From assembly GCA_944415565.1 (NCBI GenBank), contig CALYBQ010000001.1, positions 1-64,000 on the forward strand: DNA of 64,000 bases, given 5' to 3'. This document shows positions 42,354 through 52,020 of the stretch, piece after piece. The DNA comes from an uncultured Rikenellaceae bacterium. Lineage in GTDB: Bacteria > Bacteroidota > Bacteroidia > Bacteroidales > Rikenellaceae. Position numbers and translations under genes: made by a program. The first letter of the stretch is position 1. Each line of letters begins with the position of its first letter. The notes beneath the pieces were generated by a model. It searched no databases, had not been told where the DNA came from, and saw only the letters and a list, made by a program, of their open reading frames with translations.

Positions 42354-43058
42354 ATGAAAGAAGAGTGTTTGATATGCAAGGCTCCACTGGAATATCTGGA
42401 AGCCGATGTTTTTATGGAATGTGCAATATGTCACAAACAAGAAAACAGTAAAACCAAATGTATTCAAGGGCACTATGTATGCAACGAATGCCATACACAG
42501 GGGTTGGACTCAATTATAGAGTTATGTATGAATGAAACATCAAAGAACCCGTTTACTATTATAGAAAAAATGATGCATATGCCATTTTGCCATATGCACG
42601 GACCGGAGCACCATGTAATGGTTGGCTCGGCTCTTTTGACAGCGTACAAAAATGCCGGAGGGATCATAGAACTTCAGGGTTCATTGATTGAAATGTTGAA
42701 TCGTGGGAAAAGTGTACCCGGTGGAGCTTGTGGTTTTTGGGGTGCTTGTGGTGCGGGAATCAGTACTGGAATGTTCATATCTATTATTTCAAGATCCACA
42801 CCATTAGAGAATGAACCTTTTGCGTTGTCACATCAAATGACATCAAAATCACTCGGGAAAATCGGAGACGTAGGCGGCCCCAGATGCTGCAAACGAAATT
42901 CTTTCTTATCAATTCTTACTGCTATTGATTTTGTAACGGAATATTTTCAAATCGAAATGGAGAAATCACACATAATTTGTCACTACTCTGCACAAAACAA
43001 ACAATGTATTGGAAAAAGATGTCTATTCTTCAAAGCAAATCATGGATGTAAATTTTAG
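42354..43058 (+). CDS. Cysteine-rich DUF5714 protein
   Basis: 234 residues. Cysteine pairs CLIC (5-8), CAIC (23-26), CNEC (43-46) and later CCKR, CHY, CIGKRC make a likely metal-binding protein. FCHMHGPEHHVMVGSALLTAY, GACGFWGACGAG and GGPRCCKRNS are the conserved DUF5714 segments; in archaea this domain is often fused to a methyltransferase (recollection). No function is established. The coding region is AT-richer than its neighbours and uses different codons, which suggests transfer. Confidence 0.8.
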   Translation: MKEECLICKAPLEYLEADVFMECAICHKQENSKTKCIQGHYVCNECHTQGLDSIIELCMNETSKNPFTIIEKMMHMPFCHMHGPEHHVMVGSALLTAYKNAGGIIELQGSLIEMLNRGKSVPGGACGFWGACGAGISTGMFISIISRSTPLENEPFALSHQMTSKSLGKIGDVGGPRCCKRNSFLSILTAIDFVTEYFQIEMEKSHIICHYSAQNKQCIGKRCLFFKANHGCKF

Positions 43059-43199
43059 TTGCAACTAAGTTCAATTGTGCAGATTATTATGTAAGGAAAG
43101 ATACGTTAGATTGTAAAATTCATGTAATAGAGTCACATTCACGAAAATATAGCTCTTTTAACCGTAGCGCACGAACATAAACACACTATATATATAAAA

Positions 43200-43670
43200 A
43201 TGGAGCAAGAAATAGAACGCAAATTTTTAGTCACCGGAGAGTTCAAACACGAAGCCGTCGATAGTGTACACATAGCACAAGGCTACCTCTCTTCGGCTCC
43301 CGAACGCACGGTTCGCATACGCGTGAAAGGCGAGCGAGGCTTTCTTACCATCAAAGGCCAAAGCGACATAACGGGCACGACACGGTTCGAATGGGAGAAA
43401 GAAATAGATGTCGGCGACGCCCGCAACCTGCTTGAACTGTGCGAGCGAGGAAAGATAGACAAGATACGCTTCATAATTCCGGCAGCGAACGGTCGCAAAT
43501 GGGAAGTTGACGAGTTTCACGGAGACAACGAAGGACTCGTAGTTGCCGAACTGGAACTCGGATCGGCGGATGAAAAATTCGAACGGCCGTCTTGGCTCGG
43601 GCGGGAGGTTACCTCCGAGGCGAAATATTACAACGCCATGCTGTCGCAGCATCCATACAAAGACTGGTAG
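43200..43670 (+). CDS. CYTH domain protein (triphosphate tunnel metalloenzyme)
   Basis: 156 residues. Begins MEQEIERKF, the ExExK signature of the CYTH tunnel fold, followed by RTVRIRVKGERGFLTIKG and a C-terminal EVDEFHGDNEGLVVAELEL with the acidic metal ligands. Bacterial relatives hydrolyse tripolyphosphate or similar substrates; the true one here is unknown. It precedes the TamB gene by 135 bases. Confidence 0.92.
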   Translation: MEQEIERKFLVTGEFKHEAVDSVHIAQGYLSSAPERTVRIRVKGERGFLTIKGQSDITGTTRFEWEKEIDVGDARNLLELCERGKIDKIRFIIPAANGRKWEVDEFHGDNEGLVVAELELGSADEKFERPSWLGREVTSEAKYYNAMLSQHPYKDW

Positions 43671-43768
43671 ACAACATTCGAAAACTGTTCCGGCTTGCAG
43701 ATGCTTTCAAAACGCGTGCTTACGACAGGTTTTTCGCGATTGAATGTCAAATTTCGGACAATCGGCAC

Positions 43769-43776
43769 TACCTTTG
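43769..43776 (+). promoter_or_regulatory. -7 box of the TamB-TamL operon
   Basis: TACCTTTG, with a start expected near 43782, 24 bases before the TamB ATG. The -33 region is weak. Confidence 0.55.
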
Positions 43777-43805
43777 TATTGCAGAGTTTTATACAAAACT
43801 GATAC

Positions 43806-46800
43806 ATGCGAATCTTAAAACGAATCCTTAAAATATTCATGTGGATAATAGCCGCCTTCGTGGGGCTATTGCTGCTTGTGTCGGTCCTCGTATACATGCC
43901 TCCCGTACAGAACCTGATCAAGGACAAGACCGCACAAATATTGTCCGAAAACACCGGCATGCACTTGACGATAGGCCAGATCAGGCTTAAATTCCCGTTA
44001 AGGCTCTCGATAGACAACACCACCATCATAACCACAGAAGGAGATACGCTCGTCCACGTAGGTTCACTCAAAACCGGAGTGGCCATAGCTCCGCTCTTTC
44101 ACGGAGAGATAGTAGTTCCCGGCCTTCGCCTCAAGGACGTAGCGGCCAACTACCGCGACTCTATATCTAACATGCAGATTATAGGGACTCTCGGCAGCCT
44201 CACTATCGACAACACCAGCGCACGGCTATCCAAAGAGCGGCTCAACGTAGGCTCTATCGCAATCAAGCAAGCCGACATCTCACTGAACCTCGGCGAAAGC
44301 AAAGCCATGCCGGACACCACAGCGACAGATACGACATCCGCGGCGTGGAGTATCGCTCTCCAGACGCTCGGTATCAACGACGTGCAATTCAGAATGCACA
44401 CGGCACCCGACACGACAGAGTTAACTGCGTCGGTCGCGACAGGACGCCTGCAAGACCTGTTGCTGGATCTCGGGAAACAGGAAATCAACCTAAACTCGCT
44501 CCGTATCGACAACGGCTCATACGCCTATCTCACCGACACGACAAGCGTATCCGCACCCTCAGAAGAACAATCCCCACAAGCATCAGCAGAACCGGTAAGC
44601 AAACCGTGGACGGTACGGTTGGCAAGATTGGAACTGAACGACAACTCGGCACGCTACGGAACACTCCACGGTGAACCGGCCGAAGGGTTCGACCCATCGC
44701 ACATAGAGACCGCATCCATCAATCTACGCATCGACTCGGTTTTCAACCGCGGCTCGGCGATTTCTGCCGACATCGTGTCGCTTACTCTGCTCGAACGGTC
44801 CGGTCTTGAAATAACAGAGACATCAGGCCGTTTCTCGATGGACTCGTCGGCCATCATTCTGGGCGGATTCGAACTGCATACGCCATCATCACGCATAAAA
44901 GCCGACGCAAAAGCGGACGCGACGTTGCTCGCCATGGAACCAACCGCAAAGCTATCGGCCGACCTGACTGCCGACATATCGGCGGCAGACGCATTTATAC
45001 TATATCCGGCAGACGCCTCCACGCGGAACTCGTTGAGAAAAAAAACATTCTCGCTAAACAGCCGGATGTCGGGTACGCTCGGAAACATAACCGTCGGGAC
45101 ATTACAGGCACAAATGCCCGGACACATCGACTTGCGCGTCAAAGGCAACGTCAAGTCGGTTACCGCCCCGGACAACCTCGCAGGCAACCTGTCGCTATCC
45201 GGAACGTTCCGCAATCTGGATATAATAAATGGATTCCTGCCCGACAGCACAAGCGGTATCGGCTTCCCCGAGATCATCACATTAAATGGTACGATAGCCG
45301 CATCGGGTAACGAATACGCGCCGCATCTGATCCTTACGGCAGACTCGGGCCGCATGGAAATACTCGGCAACCTCAACACCCGTTCGGAGACCTACACGGC
45401 GGAACTCACTATCGACAAACTTCCGTTGGGCACATTCCTGCCGCACGACTCGCTCGGATTGGCGACATTGAGCCTGTCGGCAAAAGGCAACAGCTTCAAT
45501 CCGACCGGCAACAACACTGCGGCAGAAATCTCGGCGGCAATAGACCGATTCGATTACAACGGCTACGATTTCTCAGACATCTCGCTCAACGCCGCGCTGA
45601 AAGAACACATATTATCGGGCAACTTGTCCAGCAAGAGCGACGCACTACAGTTCGACCTCGACATCGGCGGCGAGTTGCGCGACAGTCTTTATGCCGCCTC
45701 CATAAAAGGCGTAATAGGCATGGCAGATATAGAGGCCATAGGATTCGCAAGCACTCCATTGTCCGTATCTCTCGCATTTGATGCCTCCGCCTCGGCCCAG
45801 ACAATCGACAGCATATACAACGCCGCCGTCACGTTTGATTCCGTCAGCATCAAACACGGCGTCCGCACTGAGAGAATAGGATTGACAACCATCAAGGCAT
45901 CGGCCGACAGCAGCTCGGTGACCGCCGGGGTGGCGTCGGGCGACCTCAAACTTGACTTCAAATCGTCCGAGTCGATTACCTCCATAGCAAACGGCTTCAA
46001 CGCCGCAGCACGAATACTCGCCAGCCAGATCGACTCCCTCGACATAGACATGAGGCCCATACGCGAAGCTCTGCCGGCTTTCCGACTGGATTTTTCGGCA
46101 CAACGCAAGAACCCGTTGCGAGAGTACCTGTACACAACAGGCGTAGATTTCAACAAAGTGGCGCTCTCGACAGGCAACGGTCCCAAAGTCCCTGTAGCGG
46201 CCGGAATAATCATCAACGGACTACGCACGGGCGGAATGACGCTCGACACACTCAACGTATGGCTCGGCCAATACGAGGAGAAATTGGTATACGGGCTACG
46301 CCTTCGTAACCGGCCGGGCAATATGGACAAAATGGCCTTCATCGGCATCGGCGGATCGCTGTCCGGCAAAACAATGTCGGCAAACCTCAGGCAACGCGAC
46401 CGCGCGGACAGTACGGGATTCCAATTCGGCATAACCGCCGAACTGCTCGACTCCGCCGTGCGGGCAACGCTCACACCTATAAATCCCGTATTCGGATATC
46501 GCAAATGGAGCGTAAACAAAGACAATTACTTCACGTTCCATTTCGACAAACGCATGGAGGCCGACCTCCGTTTGGAAGGCAGCAATGCGGACCAATATTT
46601 CAGGATAACGTCGGTCGAACGCGACAGCATACCGCCGGGATCGATAAGATTCGACATCTCGGGTATCAATATAGGCGAAGCGTTGGCCCTGTTCCCCGCC
46701 CCGCCTCCTGCGGAAGGCATACTCGGCGGCAGCGGGTCCGTATGCCTGTCCGGCGACATCATAAGAGGAGACCTGACGTTTGCCGTCGACAATCTGAAAT

Positions 46801-48743
46801 ACGCCGGTAACAAGGTAGGCAACATAGCGTTAGGAGCCACGGCCAACACGAGCAAGGAGTTGTGGGAACTCGACCTGCTCTTGTCTGCGAACGATAAAAC
46901 GGCTCTCTCGGCAAAAGGAACGTACGACGTAGCCAACACGGGGGCGATAGATATGAATGTGTCCATCCCCGACCTTCAGCTCAATCTTGCCAACGCATTC
47001 CTGCCCGCGGATATGGCACGGTTGAGCGGAACAGCCAATGGCGAGCTAAAGCTGACCGGGACCATAGACCGTCTCGGCATGAAAGGGGGGCTTGCATTCA
47101 AGGACGCGCGCCTGACCGTTCCGATGATAGGCACGACATACAAGATCTCCGACCAGAGGATAACCATAGACAACGGACGTGTGAACTTCAACGAATTCGG
47201 GCTTATAGCACCGAACAACCAGAAACTGTCGCTTGACGGAAACGTCGATATACGCGACTTCTCAGCCATGCGAGCCGATCTGGAACTGTTCGCCGCCAAC
47301 TTCGAAGCCGTAAACTCGTCACGCAGCGGAGGGTCTCAGATATACGGTGTCGCGGCGCTGGATACCGACATACGACTGCGCGGCCCGATAGACGCACTGG
47401 TCATAAGGGGCAACGTAAACCTGCTGAGTCGGACGAACATATACTACACCATGCGCGACTCCCCTCTCGAAGTAGAGGACGCGAAACAGGACATCGTAAC
47501 GTTCGTGTCGTTCGCCGACGTGGAGACATGGGTACAGCAGGATTCAGTCCCGCTGCGCCGCCAGAGCAGTATCGACATGCTGGTAAACGTCGATGTGCAG
47601 GACAATGTGAGGGCGACCGTCAACCTGTCCGAGAACGGCAACAACCGCATCGAACTGGCCGGAGACGGAGCGTTGACATACTCCATGAACAGTCAGGGAG
47701 ACACGCGCCTGACAGGCCGCTATACCCTGTCGGGAGGATCGGTCGTGTACAAGCTCCCGGTAATATCGCAAAAGACATTCGACATAGACGACGGCAGCTA
47801 CGTAGAATGGACGGGAGAGTTGGCCGAACCGTCGTTCAACATAACGGCGACCGAGCCTACGCAGGTAAGGATTCTACAAACGGGCGGCGATCCCAAGATG
47901 GTTACGTTCAACGTCATAGTCTCCATCAAAAATTCACTTGAGAACATGGCCCTGACATTCGACCTCGAAGCGCCCAGCAACAGCGACATACAGACCGAAC
48001 TCGAAAACATGACTGCCGAAGAGCGTTCGTCAAAAGCCATCTACCTGCTGATAACCAACCAGTATGTCAACGAAGCCACCGGCACGGAGAGCCAGAGCGC
48101 AGGATTCGACATAAACGAACAGATCGGGGACTTCATCTCGAAGGAGCTCAACCAGTGGGCTCGGAACAATCTGAAAGGAGTGGAGTTGTCGGTCGGCATC
48201 GACACCATCGAGGACGGTACCGGCACAAGCCACACGGACTATTCGTACAGCGTCTCCAAGAGCCTGTTCAACGACAGGTTCAAGGTGACGATAGGCGGCA
48301 GCGTCACCGACGACCCTACGGCCGAAAGCACTACCGAGAACATAGTGGACGACATATCCATCGAGTACCGCCTCACTAAACGCGACAATATGTTCATCAA
48401 GGTGTACCGTTACAATACGCAGGAGAGCATCCTCGAGGGGGAAATTGTTGAGACAGGGGCCGGTTTCGTCCTACGCAAAAAGATGAACAGGATCAGGGAA
48501 TTGTTCCGCCTCATACCCGATCCTGCCATCAGGAGGGAACGGCAGAAAGCCCGCGAAGAGCGCCGTAAGATTCGCGAGGAGGAGCTCGAAAAAGGCATAG
48601 ATCCGGCCCGCAGGCAGAATCAGGGGCCACTGATACCCACCGAGAGAGACAGCACCGTTCCGGCACAAGTGCCGGCCGCGGCCACGAAAGACGACGATGC
48701 GGATGCACCACGCTCCGAGGAGAGCCGGACCAATAACGAATAG
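43806..48743 (+). CDS. tamB: Translocation/assembly module TamB-like protein
   Basis: 1645 residues. One N-terminal membrane helix (about 10-32) anchors a very long repetitive beta-structure (AsmA-like start, then alternating D-x-x-L/V-x-G segments) with the TamB C-terminal domain (about 1250-1580, including DIQTELENMTAEERSSKAIY and FDINEQIGDFISKELNQWA). TamB-family proteins bridge inner and outer membrane and are now viewed as lipid carriers. After the domain is a charged tail of some 60 residues (RRERQKAREERRKIREEELEK). It is followed 8 bases later by its outer membrane partner. Confidence 0.92.
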   Translation: MRILKRILKIFMWIIAAFVGLLLLVSVLVYMPPVQNLIKDKTAQILSENTGMHLTIGQIRLKFPLRLSIDNTTIITTEGDTLVHVGSLKTGVAIAPLFHGEIVVPGLRLKDVAANYRDSISNMQIIGTLGSLTIDNTSARLSKERLNVGSIAIKQADISLNLGESKAMPDTTATDTTSAAWSIALQTLGINDVQFRMHTAPDTTELTASVATGRLQDLLLDLGKQEINLNSLRIDNGSYAYLTDTTSVSAPSEEQSPQASAEPVSKPWTVRLARLELNDNSARYGTLHGEPAEGFDPSHIETASINLRIDSVFNRGSAISADIVSLTLLERSGLEITETSGRFSMDSSAIILGGFELHTPSSRIKADAKADATLLAMEPTAKLSADLTADISAADAFILYPADASTRNSLRKKTFSLNSRMSGTLGNITVGTLQAQMPGHIDLRVKGNVKSVTAPDNLAGNLSLSGTFRNLDIINGFLPDSTSGIGFPEIITLNGTIAASGNEYAPHLILTADSGRMEILGNLNTRSETYTAELTIDKLPLGTFLPHDSLGLATLSLSAKGNSFNPTGNNTAAEISAAIDRFDYNGYDFSDISLNAALKEHILSGNLSSKSDALQFDLDIGGELRDSLYAASIKGVIGMADIEAIGFASTPLSVSLAFDASASAQTIDSIYNAAVTFDSVSIKHGVRTERIGLTTIKASADSSSVTAGVASGDLKLDFKSSESITSIANGFNAAARILASQIDSLDIDMRPIREALPAFRLDFSAQRKNPLREYLYTTGVDFNKVALSTGNGPKVPVAAGIIINGLRTGGMTLDTLNVWLGQYEEKLVYGLRLRNRPGNMDKMAFIGIGGSLSGKTMSANLRQRDRADSTGFQFGITAELLDSAVRATLTPINPVFGYRKWSVNKDNYFTFHFDKRMEADLRLEGSNADQYFRITSVERDSIPPGSIRFDISGINIGEALALFPAPPPAEGILGGSGSVCLSGDIIRGDLTFAVDNLKYAGNKVGNIALGATANTSKELWELDLLLSANDKTALSAKGTYDVANTGAIDMNVSIPDLQLNLANAFLPADMARLSGTANGELKLTGTIDRLGMKGGLAFKDARLTVPMIGTTYKISDQRITIDNGRVNFNEFGLIAPNNQKLSLDGNVDIRDFSAMRADLELFAANFEAVNSSRSGGSQIYGVAALDTDIRLRGPIDALVIRGNVNLLSRTNIYYTMRDSPLEVEDAKQDIVTFVSFADVETWVQQDSVPLRRQSSIDMLVNVDVQDNVRATVNLSENGNNRIELAGDGALTYSMNSQGDTRLTGRYTLSGGSVVYKLPVISQKTFDIDDGSYVEWTGELAEPSFNITATEPTQVRILQTGGDPKMVTFNVIVSIKNSLENMALTFDLEAPSNSDIQTELENMTAEERSSKAIYLLITNQYVNEATGTESQSAGFDINEQIGDFISKELNQWARNNLKGVELSVGIDTIEDGTGTSHTDYSYSVSKSLFNDRFKVTIGGSVTDDPTAESTTENIVDDISIEYRLTKRDNMFIKVYRYNTQESILEGEIVETGAGFVLRKKMNRIRELFRLIPDPAIRRERQKAREERRKIREEELEKGIDPARRQNQGPLIPTERDSTVPAQVPAAATKDDDADAPRSEESRTNNE

Positions 48744-48751
48744 CGGAAAAC

Positions 48752-51097
48752 ATGACGATGAAAAGATACGCACATATTATAATCGGGATTGCAGTATCCG
48801 CGCTCGCGCTGGCCTCGTGCTCCACGACGAAACGACTTGGCGACAACGACATGCTATACACCGGCGTCAGGAAGATAACCATAGAATCCGTAACCGGAGA
48901 GGACATCCCCGGCAGTGTCGAATCGGCAGTAAAGGAGCCGCTTTCGGTGAAGCCCAACAACCCGCTTTACAGCCCCTACATCCGCACCCCGTTCCCCATA
49001 GGACTGTGGGCGTGGAACTCGCTGCAAACCGACAAAAGAAAAGGGATAAAGGCATGGCTCTACCGCACAATGGCCAAGCAGCCGGTATTGATATCCGATG
49101 TCAAACCAGAATTACGCGTGCGACTTGTCGAAGACATACTCGACAATCACGGGTATTTCGGAGCACGCGCCACATACGAAATAATACAGCAACGCAATCC
49201 CAAAAAATCGCGTGTCAGCTACCGTGTGGAGATGGGCGACCCGTGGACATACGGAAATGTCGAATTCCCGGCCATACAGGGGCCCGTAACACGGGCGATC
49301 AGCGCCATGCAGGGCTCATCGAGCATCAAGGTCGGAGCGCAGTATAACATAGACTCGCTGATGCGCGAGCGCGTCCGCATCACCAATCGGCTGCGCGAAC
49401 AAAGCTACTACTATTTCAGGCCCGACTACATAGAATATCTCGCCGACACCGTCGTGCAGAAGCAGCACGTAGACCTGCACATGGTCCTCGCACAAGGAAT
49501 CCCACAGGCGGCGCTGCAACCATACAACATAGGCGACATCTCTGTCTCGCTGCTTAATTCGCAAGGTTTCGGCCGACCGGATACGACAAGTTACAACGGA
49601 ATCAAAATACGCTACCAGCAGCCGCGAAAGATAAGGCCCAAGGTGCTGGCCCGTTCGCTTACCATCGAACCAGGCAAACCGGCGAGACTCAGCGACATAA
49701 ATACCACGCTCACGAATCTCACTCGGCTCGGCATATTCCGGTACGTGAATCTCGAAGTGTCGCCATTAGACTCCCTGAAACCGGGCGACAGGATGGACAT
49801 GAACATATCGGCGGCGTTCGACCAGCCGCTCGAAGCGGAATTCGAAGTGGACTTCTCCCATAAATCGAGCAGTTTCATAGGCCCGGGTGCAATGTTCTCG
49901 GTGAAAAACAAGAACGCATTCCACGGCGGAGAGGTGTTCACCGTCCGTCTTAACGGCGCCTACGAATGGCAGACAGGAAACTCAAGCACCGGCGGCACTC
50001 CCTCGATGAACTCATACGAAGCGGGGCTGAACACCTCCTTGGCATTTCCGCGACTCATAGCTCCCCGATTCATCCCACGCGGCAAACACGGGGCACGCAC
50101 GACGTTCAATCTCGGTGTCAATATTCTGAGGAGGGCCAGTTATTTCTCTATGTCTTCATTCAACATGGGCATGGCATACGACTTCCAGACATCGCCCACG
50201 TCGTACCACAACCTCACCCTATTCAAATTCACATACAACCATACGTTCAACAAGACCGACCAGTTCCGTGACATACTCGCGTCGCGGCCGTTCCTCGCCC
50301 TCAGTTTCGACGACCAATTCATACCCTCGGCATCCTACACATATACATTAAACAAACCGGCAGGGCGCGAAGAGGCGGACAAGATACTGTGGAGTTCCAC
50401 CATCACCAGTGCCGGCAACATATTCGCAGGGATATGGTCGCTGGCAGGCAAGAAGAAGCCCGGCGAACTGTTCGGCAGCGAATTCTCGCAGTTCGTAAAG
50501 CTGACTTCCGATTTCAGATACTACAAGAAGATAGGCAAACGCGACAATACACTCGCAGTCAGGTTCTTTGCCGGCATAGGCCACCCGTACGGCAACTCCG
50601 AGGTCCTACCCTACACAGAACAATTCTACATAGGCGGGGCAAACAGCATCAGGGCATTCACCATACGTACTATCGGCCCGGGCAATTACAATCCCGAAGA
50701 AAGCGGCAATGAGGAGACAGGTCAGACGGAAAACCTTCGCGGGTTCGACCAGACGGGTAACATCAAACTGGAAGCCAACGTCGAATTCCGCTTCGGCATA
50801 GCCGGCGGACTGAAAGGGGCTGTTTTCCTCGATGCCGGAAACATATGGTTGCTCAAGGACGACCCCGACCGTCAGGACGGCAAGAATCGCGACGGAGGCA
50901 AGATAGGCTGCGGCAATTTCTTCAAGTCGATAGCTACAGGAACCGGCGCCGGCCTGCGTTACGACCTATCTTTCCTGCTCATCCGTTTCGACGTAGGTAT
51001 CGGTCTACACCTCCCCTACGATACTGGCAAGAAAGGCTATTACAACATACCGTCTTTCGAACCCGGATACCATCTGGCCATCGGATACCCTTTCTAA
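48752..51097 (+). CDS. BamA/TamA-family outer membrane protein, lipoprotein form (TamL-like)
   Basis: 781 residues; the ATG two codons later is also possible. The signal ends LASCSTTKRL, giving a lipid-modified Cys, unlike normal TamA. POTRA-type repeats (about 35-390) are followed by a 16-strand barrel ending GYHLAIGYPF. The surface-lobe signature is present (YIGGANSIRAFTIR). In Bacteroidota the lipid-modified TamA homologue has been called TamL and pairs with TamB, exactly as here. Likely same transcript as TamB. Confidence 0.9.
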   Translation: MTMKRYAHIIIGIAVSALALASCSTTKRLGDNDMLYTGVRKITIESVTGEDIPGSVESAVKEPLSVKPNNPLYSPYIRTPFPIGLWAWNSLQTDKRKGIKAWLYRTMAKQPVLISDVKPELRVRLVEDILDNHGYFGARATYEIIQQRNPKKSRVSYRVEMGDPWTYGNVEFPAIQGPVTRAISAMQGSSSIKVGAQYNIDSLMRERVRITNRLREQSYYYFRPDYIEYLADTVVQKQHVDLHMVLAQGIPQAALQPYNIGDISVSLLNSQGFGRPDTTSYNGIKIRYQQPRKIRPKVLARSLTIEPGKPARLSDINTTLTNLTRLGIFRYVNLEVSPLDSLKPGDRMDMNISAAFDQPLEAEFEVDFSHKSSSFIGPGAMFSVKNKNAFHGGEVFTVRLNGAYEWQTGNSSTGGTPSMNSYEAGLNTSLAFPRLIAPRFIPRGKHGARTTFNLGVNILRRASYFSMSSFNMGMAYDFQTSPTSYHNLTLFKFTYNHTFNKTDQFRDILASRPFLALSFDDQFIPSASYTYTLNKPAGREEADKILWSSTITSAGNIFAGIWSLAGKKKPGELFGSEFSQFVKLTSDFRYYKKIGKRDNTLAVRFFAGIGHPYGNSEVLPYTEQFYIGGANSIRAFTIRTIGPGNYNPEESGNEETGQTENLRGFDQTGNIKLEANVEFRFGIAGGLKGAVFLDAGNIWLLKDDPDRQDGKNRDGGKIGCGNFFKSIATGTGAGLRYDLSFLLIRFDVGIGLHLPYDTGKKGYYNIPSFEPGYHLAIGYPF

Positions 51098-51226
51098 GGA
51101 CCGGACGCAACCAAATATTGCAAGAGTGTCGCCATGCAAAGAACAACTACAACAAACACATTTCAAAGCAGGCTAATAATGAAATCTACATGATGAACTA
51201 ATTATATCATACGATCCAGCAACAAA

Positions 51227-51260
51227 AAAATAGCCGACCAAATCAATAGTCGGCTATTTT
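51227..51260. terminator. Terminator after GlsB-like gene and TamL
   Basis: AAAATAGCCGAC/GTCGGCTATTTT (12-bp stem, 10-base loop) with A/T runs on both sides, between convergent genes. Confidence 0.88.
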
Positions 51261-51287
51261 CAAATTCACGAAACATGCGGCCCGAAC

Positions 51288-51536
51288 TCATTCTCTCCTA
51301 CGCGTAACAAGGCTCACTATGAGTAACAGCACGATAGCGCCCACAATAGACGTTATCAGGCTACCCCACATATTGATGCTCACAATACCCATAAGTCCGA
51401 AAAGCCATCCGCCGAGGACACCGCCGATTATACCGATGACGATATTAAGCAAAAATCCAGAACCGGATCCCTTAACTATCAGCCCGGCAAGCCATCCGGC
51501 CACCGCTCCGATAATGATATACCACAACCAATACAT
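51288..51536 (-). CDS. GlsB/YeaQ/YmgE family membrane protein
   Basis: 82 residues, three glycine-rich membrane helices (YIIIGAVAGWLAGLIVKGSG, LLNIVIGIIGGVLGGWLFGL, ITSIVGAIVLLLIVSLV). Small stress-associated membrane proteins of unknown mechanism; once called transglycosylase-associated. Single gene. Confidence 0.92.
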   Translation of the reverse strand: MYWLWYIIIGAVAGWLAGLIVKGSGSGFLLNIVIGIIGGVLGGWLFGLMGIVSINMWGSLITSIVGAIVLLLIVSLVTRRRE

Positions 51537-51649
51537 AATAAAGTAGTTTAATTTATCTTCTGTTTATATCAAAGCATATATGCCATAACATTGAATATCA
51601 ATAGTCATGCCATTTTATGCAGCATTTGACAGCCGAACTTGTAACGAAA

Positions 51650-51673
51650 GGCCCGGCATAATGTGCCGGGGCC
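51650..51673 (-). terminator. Terminator after the 53-residue gene
   Basis: GGCCCCGGCA/TGCCGGGCC on the minus strand (one bulged base), followed by a short T-tract. About 24 bases after the small gene's stop. Confidence 0.65.
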
Positions 51674-51696
51674 ATGCGGCACATCTACACACAGTA

Positions 51697-51858
51697 CTAT
51701 TTTTCTTTTTCTACCTCAAAAGCTTCGTCAAGTTCCCGGTGCTTCTCGTCGTGTTCCTTTTGTGTCGGGGCCTGAGCCTGATCTTCCAGATTCTTGATCT
51801 CTTCCTTAAACCCTGCCTCGCACGAGCAACAACATGATGTTTTCTTCTTGTCTTCCAT
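51697..51858 (-). CDS. 53-residue cysteine-rich small protein
   Basis: ATG at 51858, stop at 51697. It begins MEDKKKTSCCCSCEAGFKEE and continues as a highly charged helix rich in Glu, Lys and Gln, ending EVEKEK. Four cysteines lie within residues 9-13 (CCCSC). No signal peptide or membrane helix. No family recognised. The frame is credible because it starts with ATG, ends just ahead of a terminator, has amino-acid content of an acidic small protein, and lies in an otherwise empty gap. The CCCSC head suggests metal or thiol chemistry (inference). Confidence 0.7.
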   Translation of the reverse strand: MEDKKKTSCCCSCEAGFKEEIKNLEDQAQAPTQKEHDEKHRELDEAFEVEKEK

Positions 51859-51968
51859 AACAGTAAATATTTATTCGTTAATTATCGCTTCACTAATAAC
51901 CAATGCAAATAGCGTACAAAAGTGAACGAAAACGAACAATCCTGTCGCAAAAAAACAGAATACAACGC

Positions 51969-51995
51969 GAAAAAAGCCGCACCCTAAGGCGCGGC
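51969..51995 (-). terminator. Terminator after the SLC13 gene
   Basis: GCCGCGCC/GGTGCGGC (one G-U pair, loop TTAG) followed by TTTTTT on the minus strand. Confidence 0.88.
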
Positions 51996-52020
51996 CATAT
52001 AACGCAATCAATGCCCTCTA

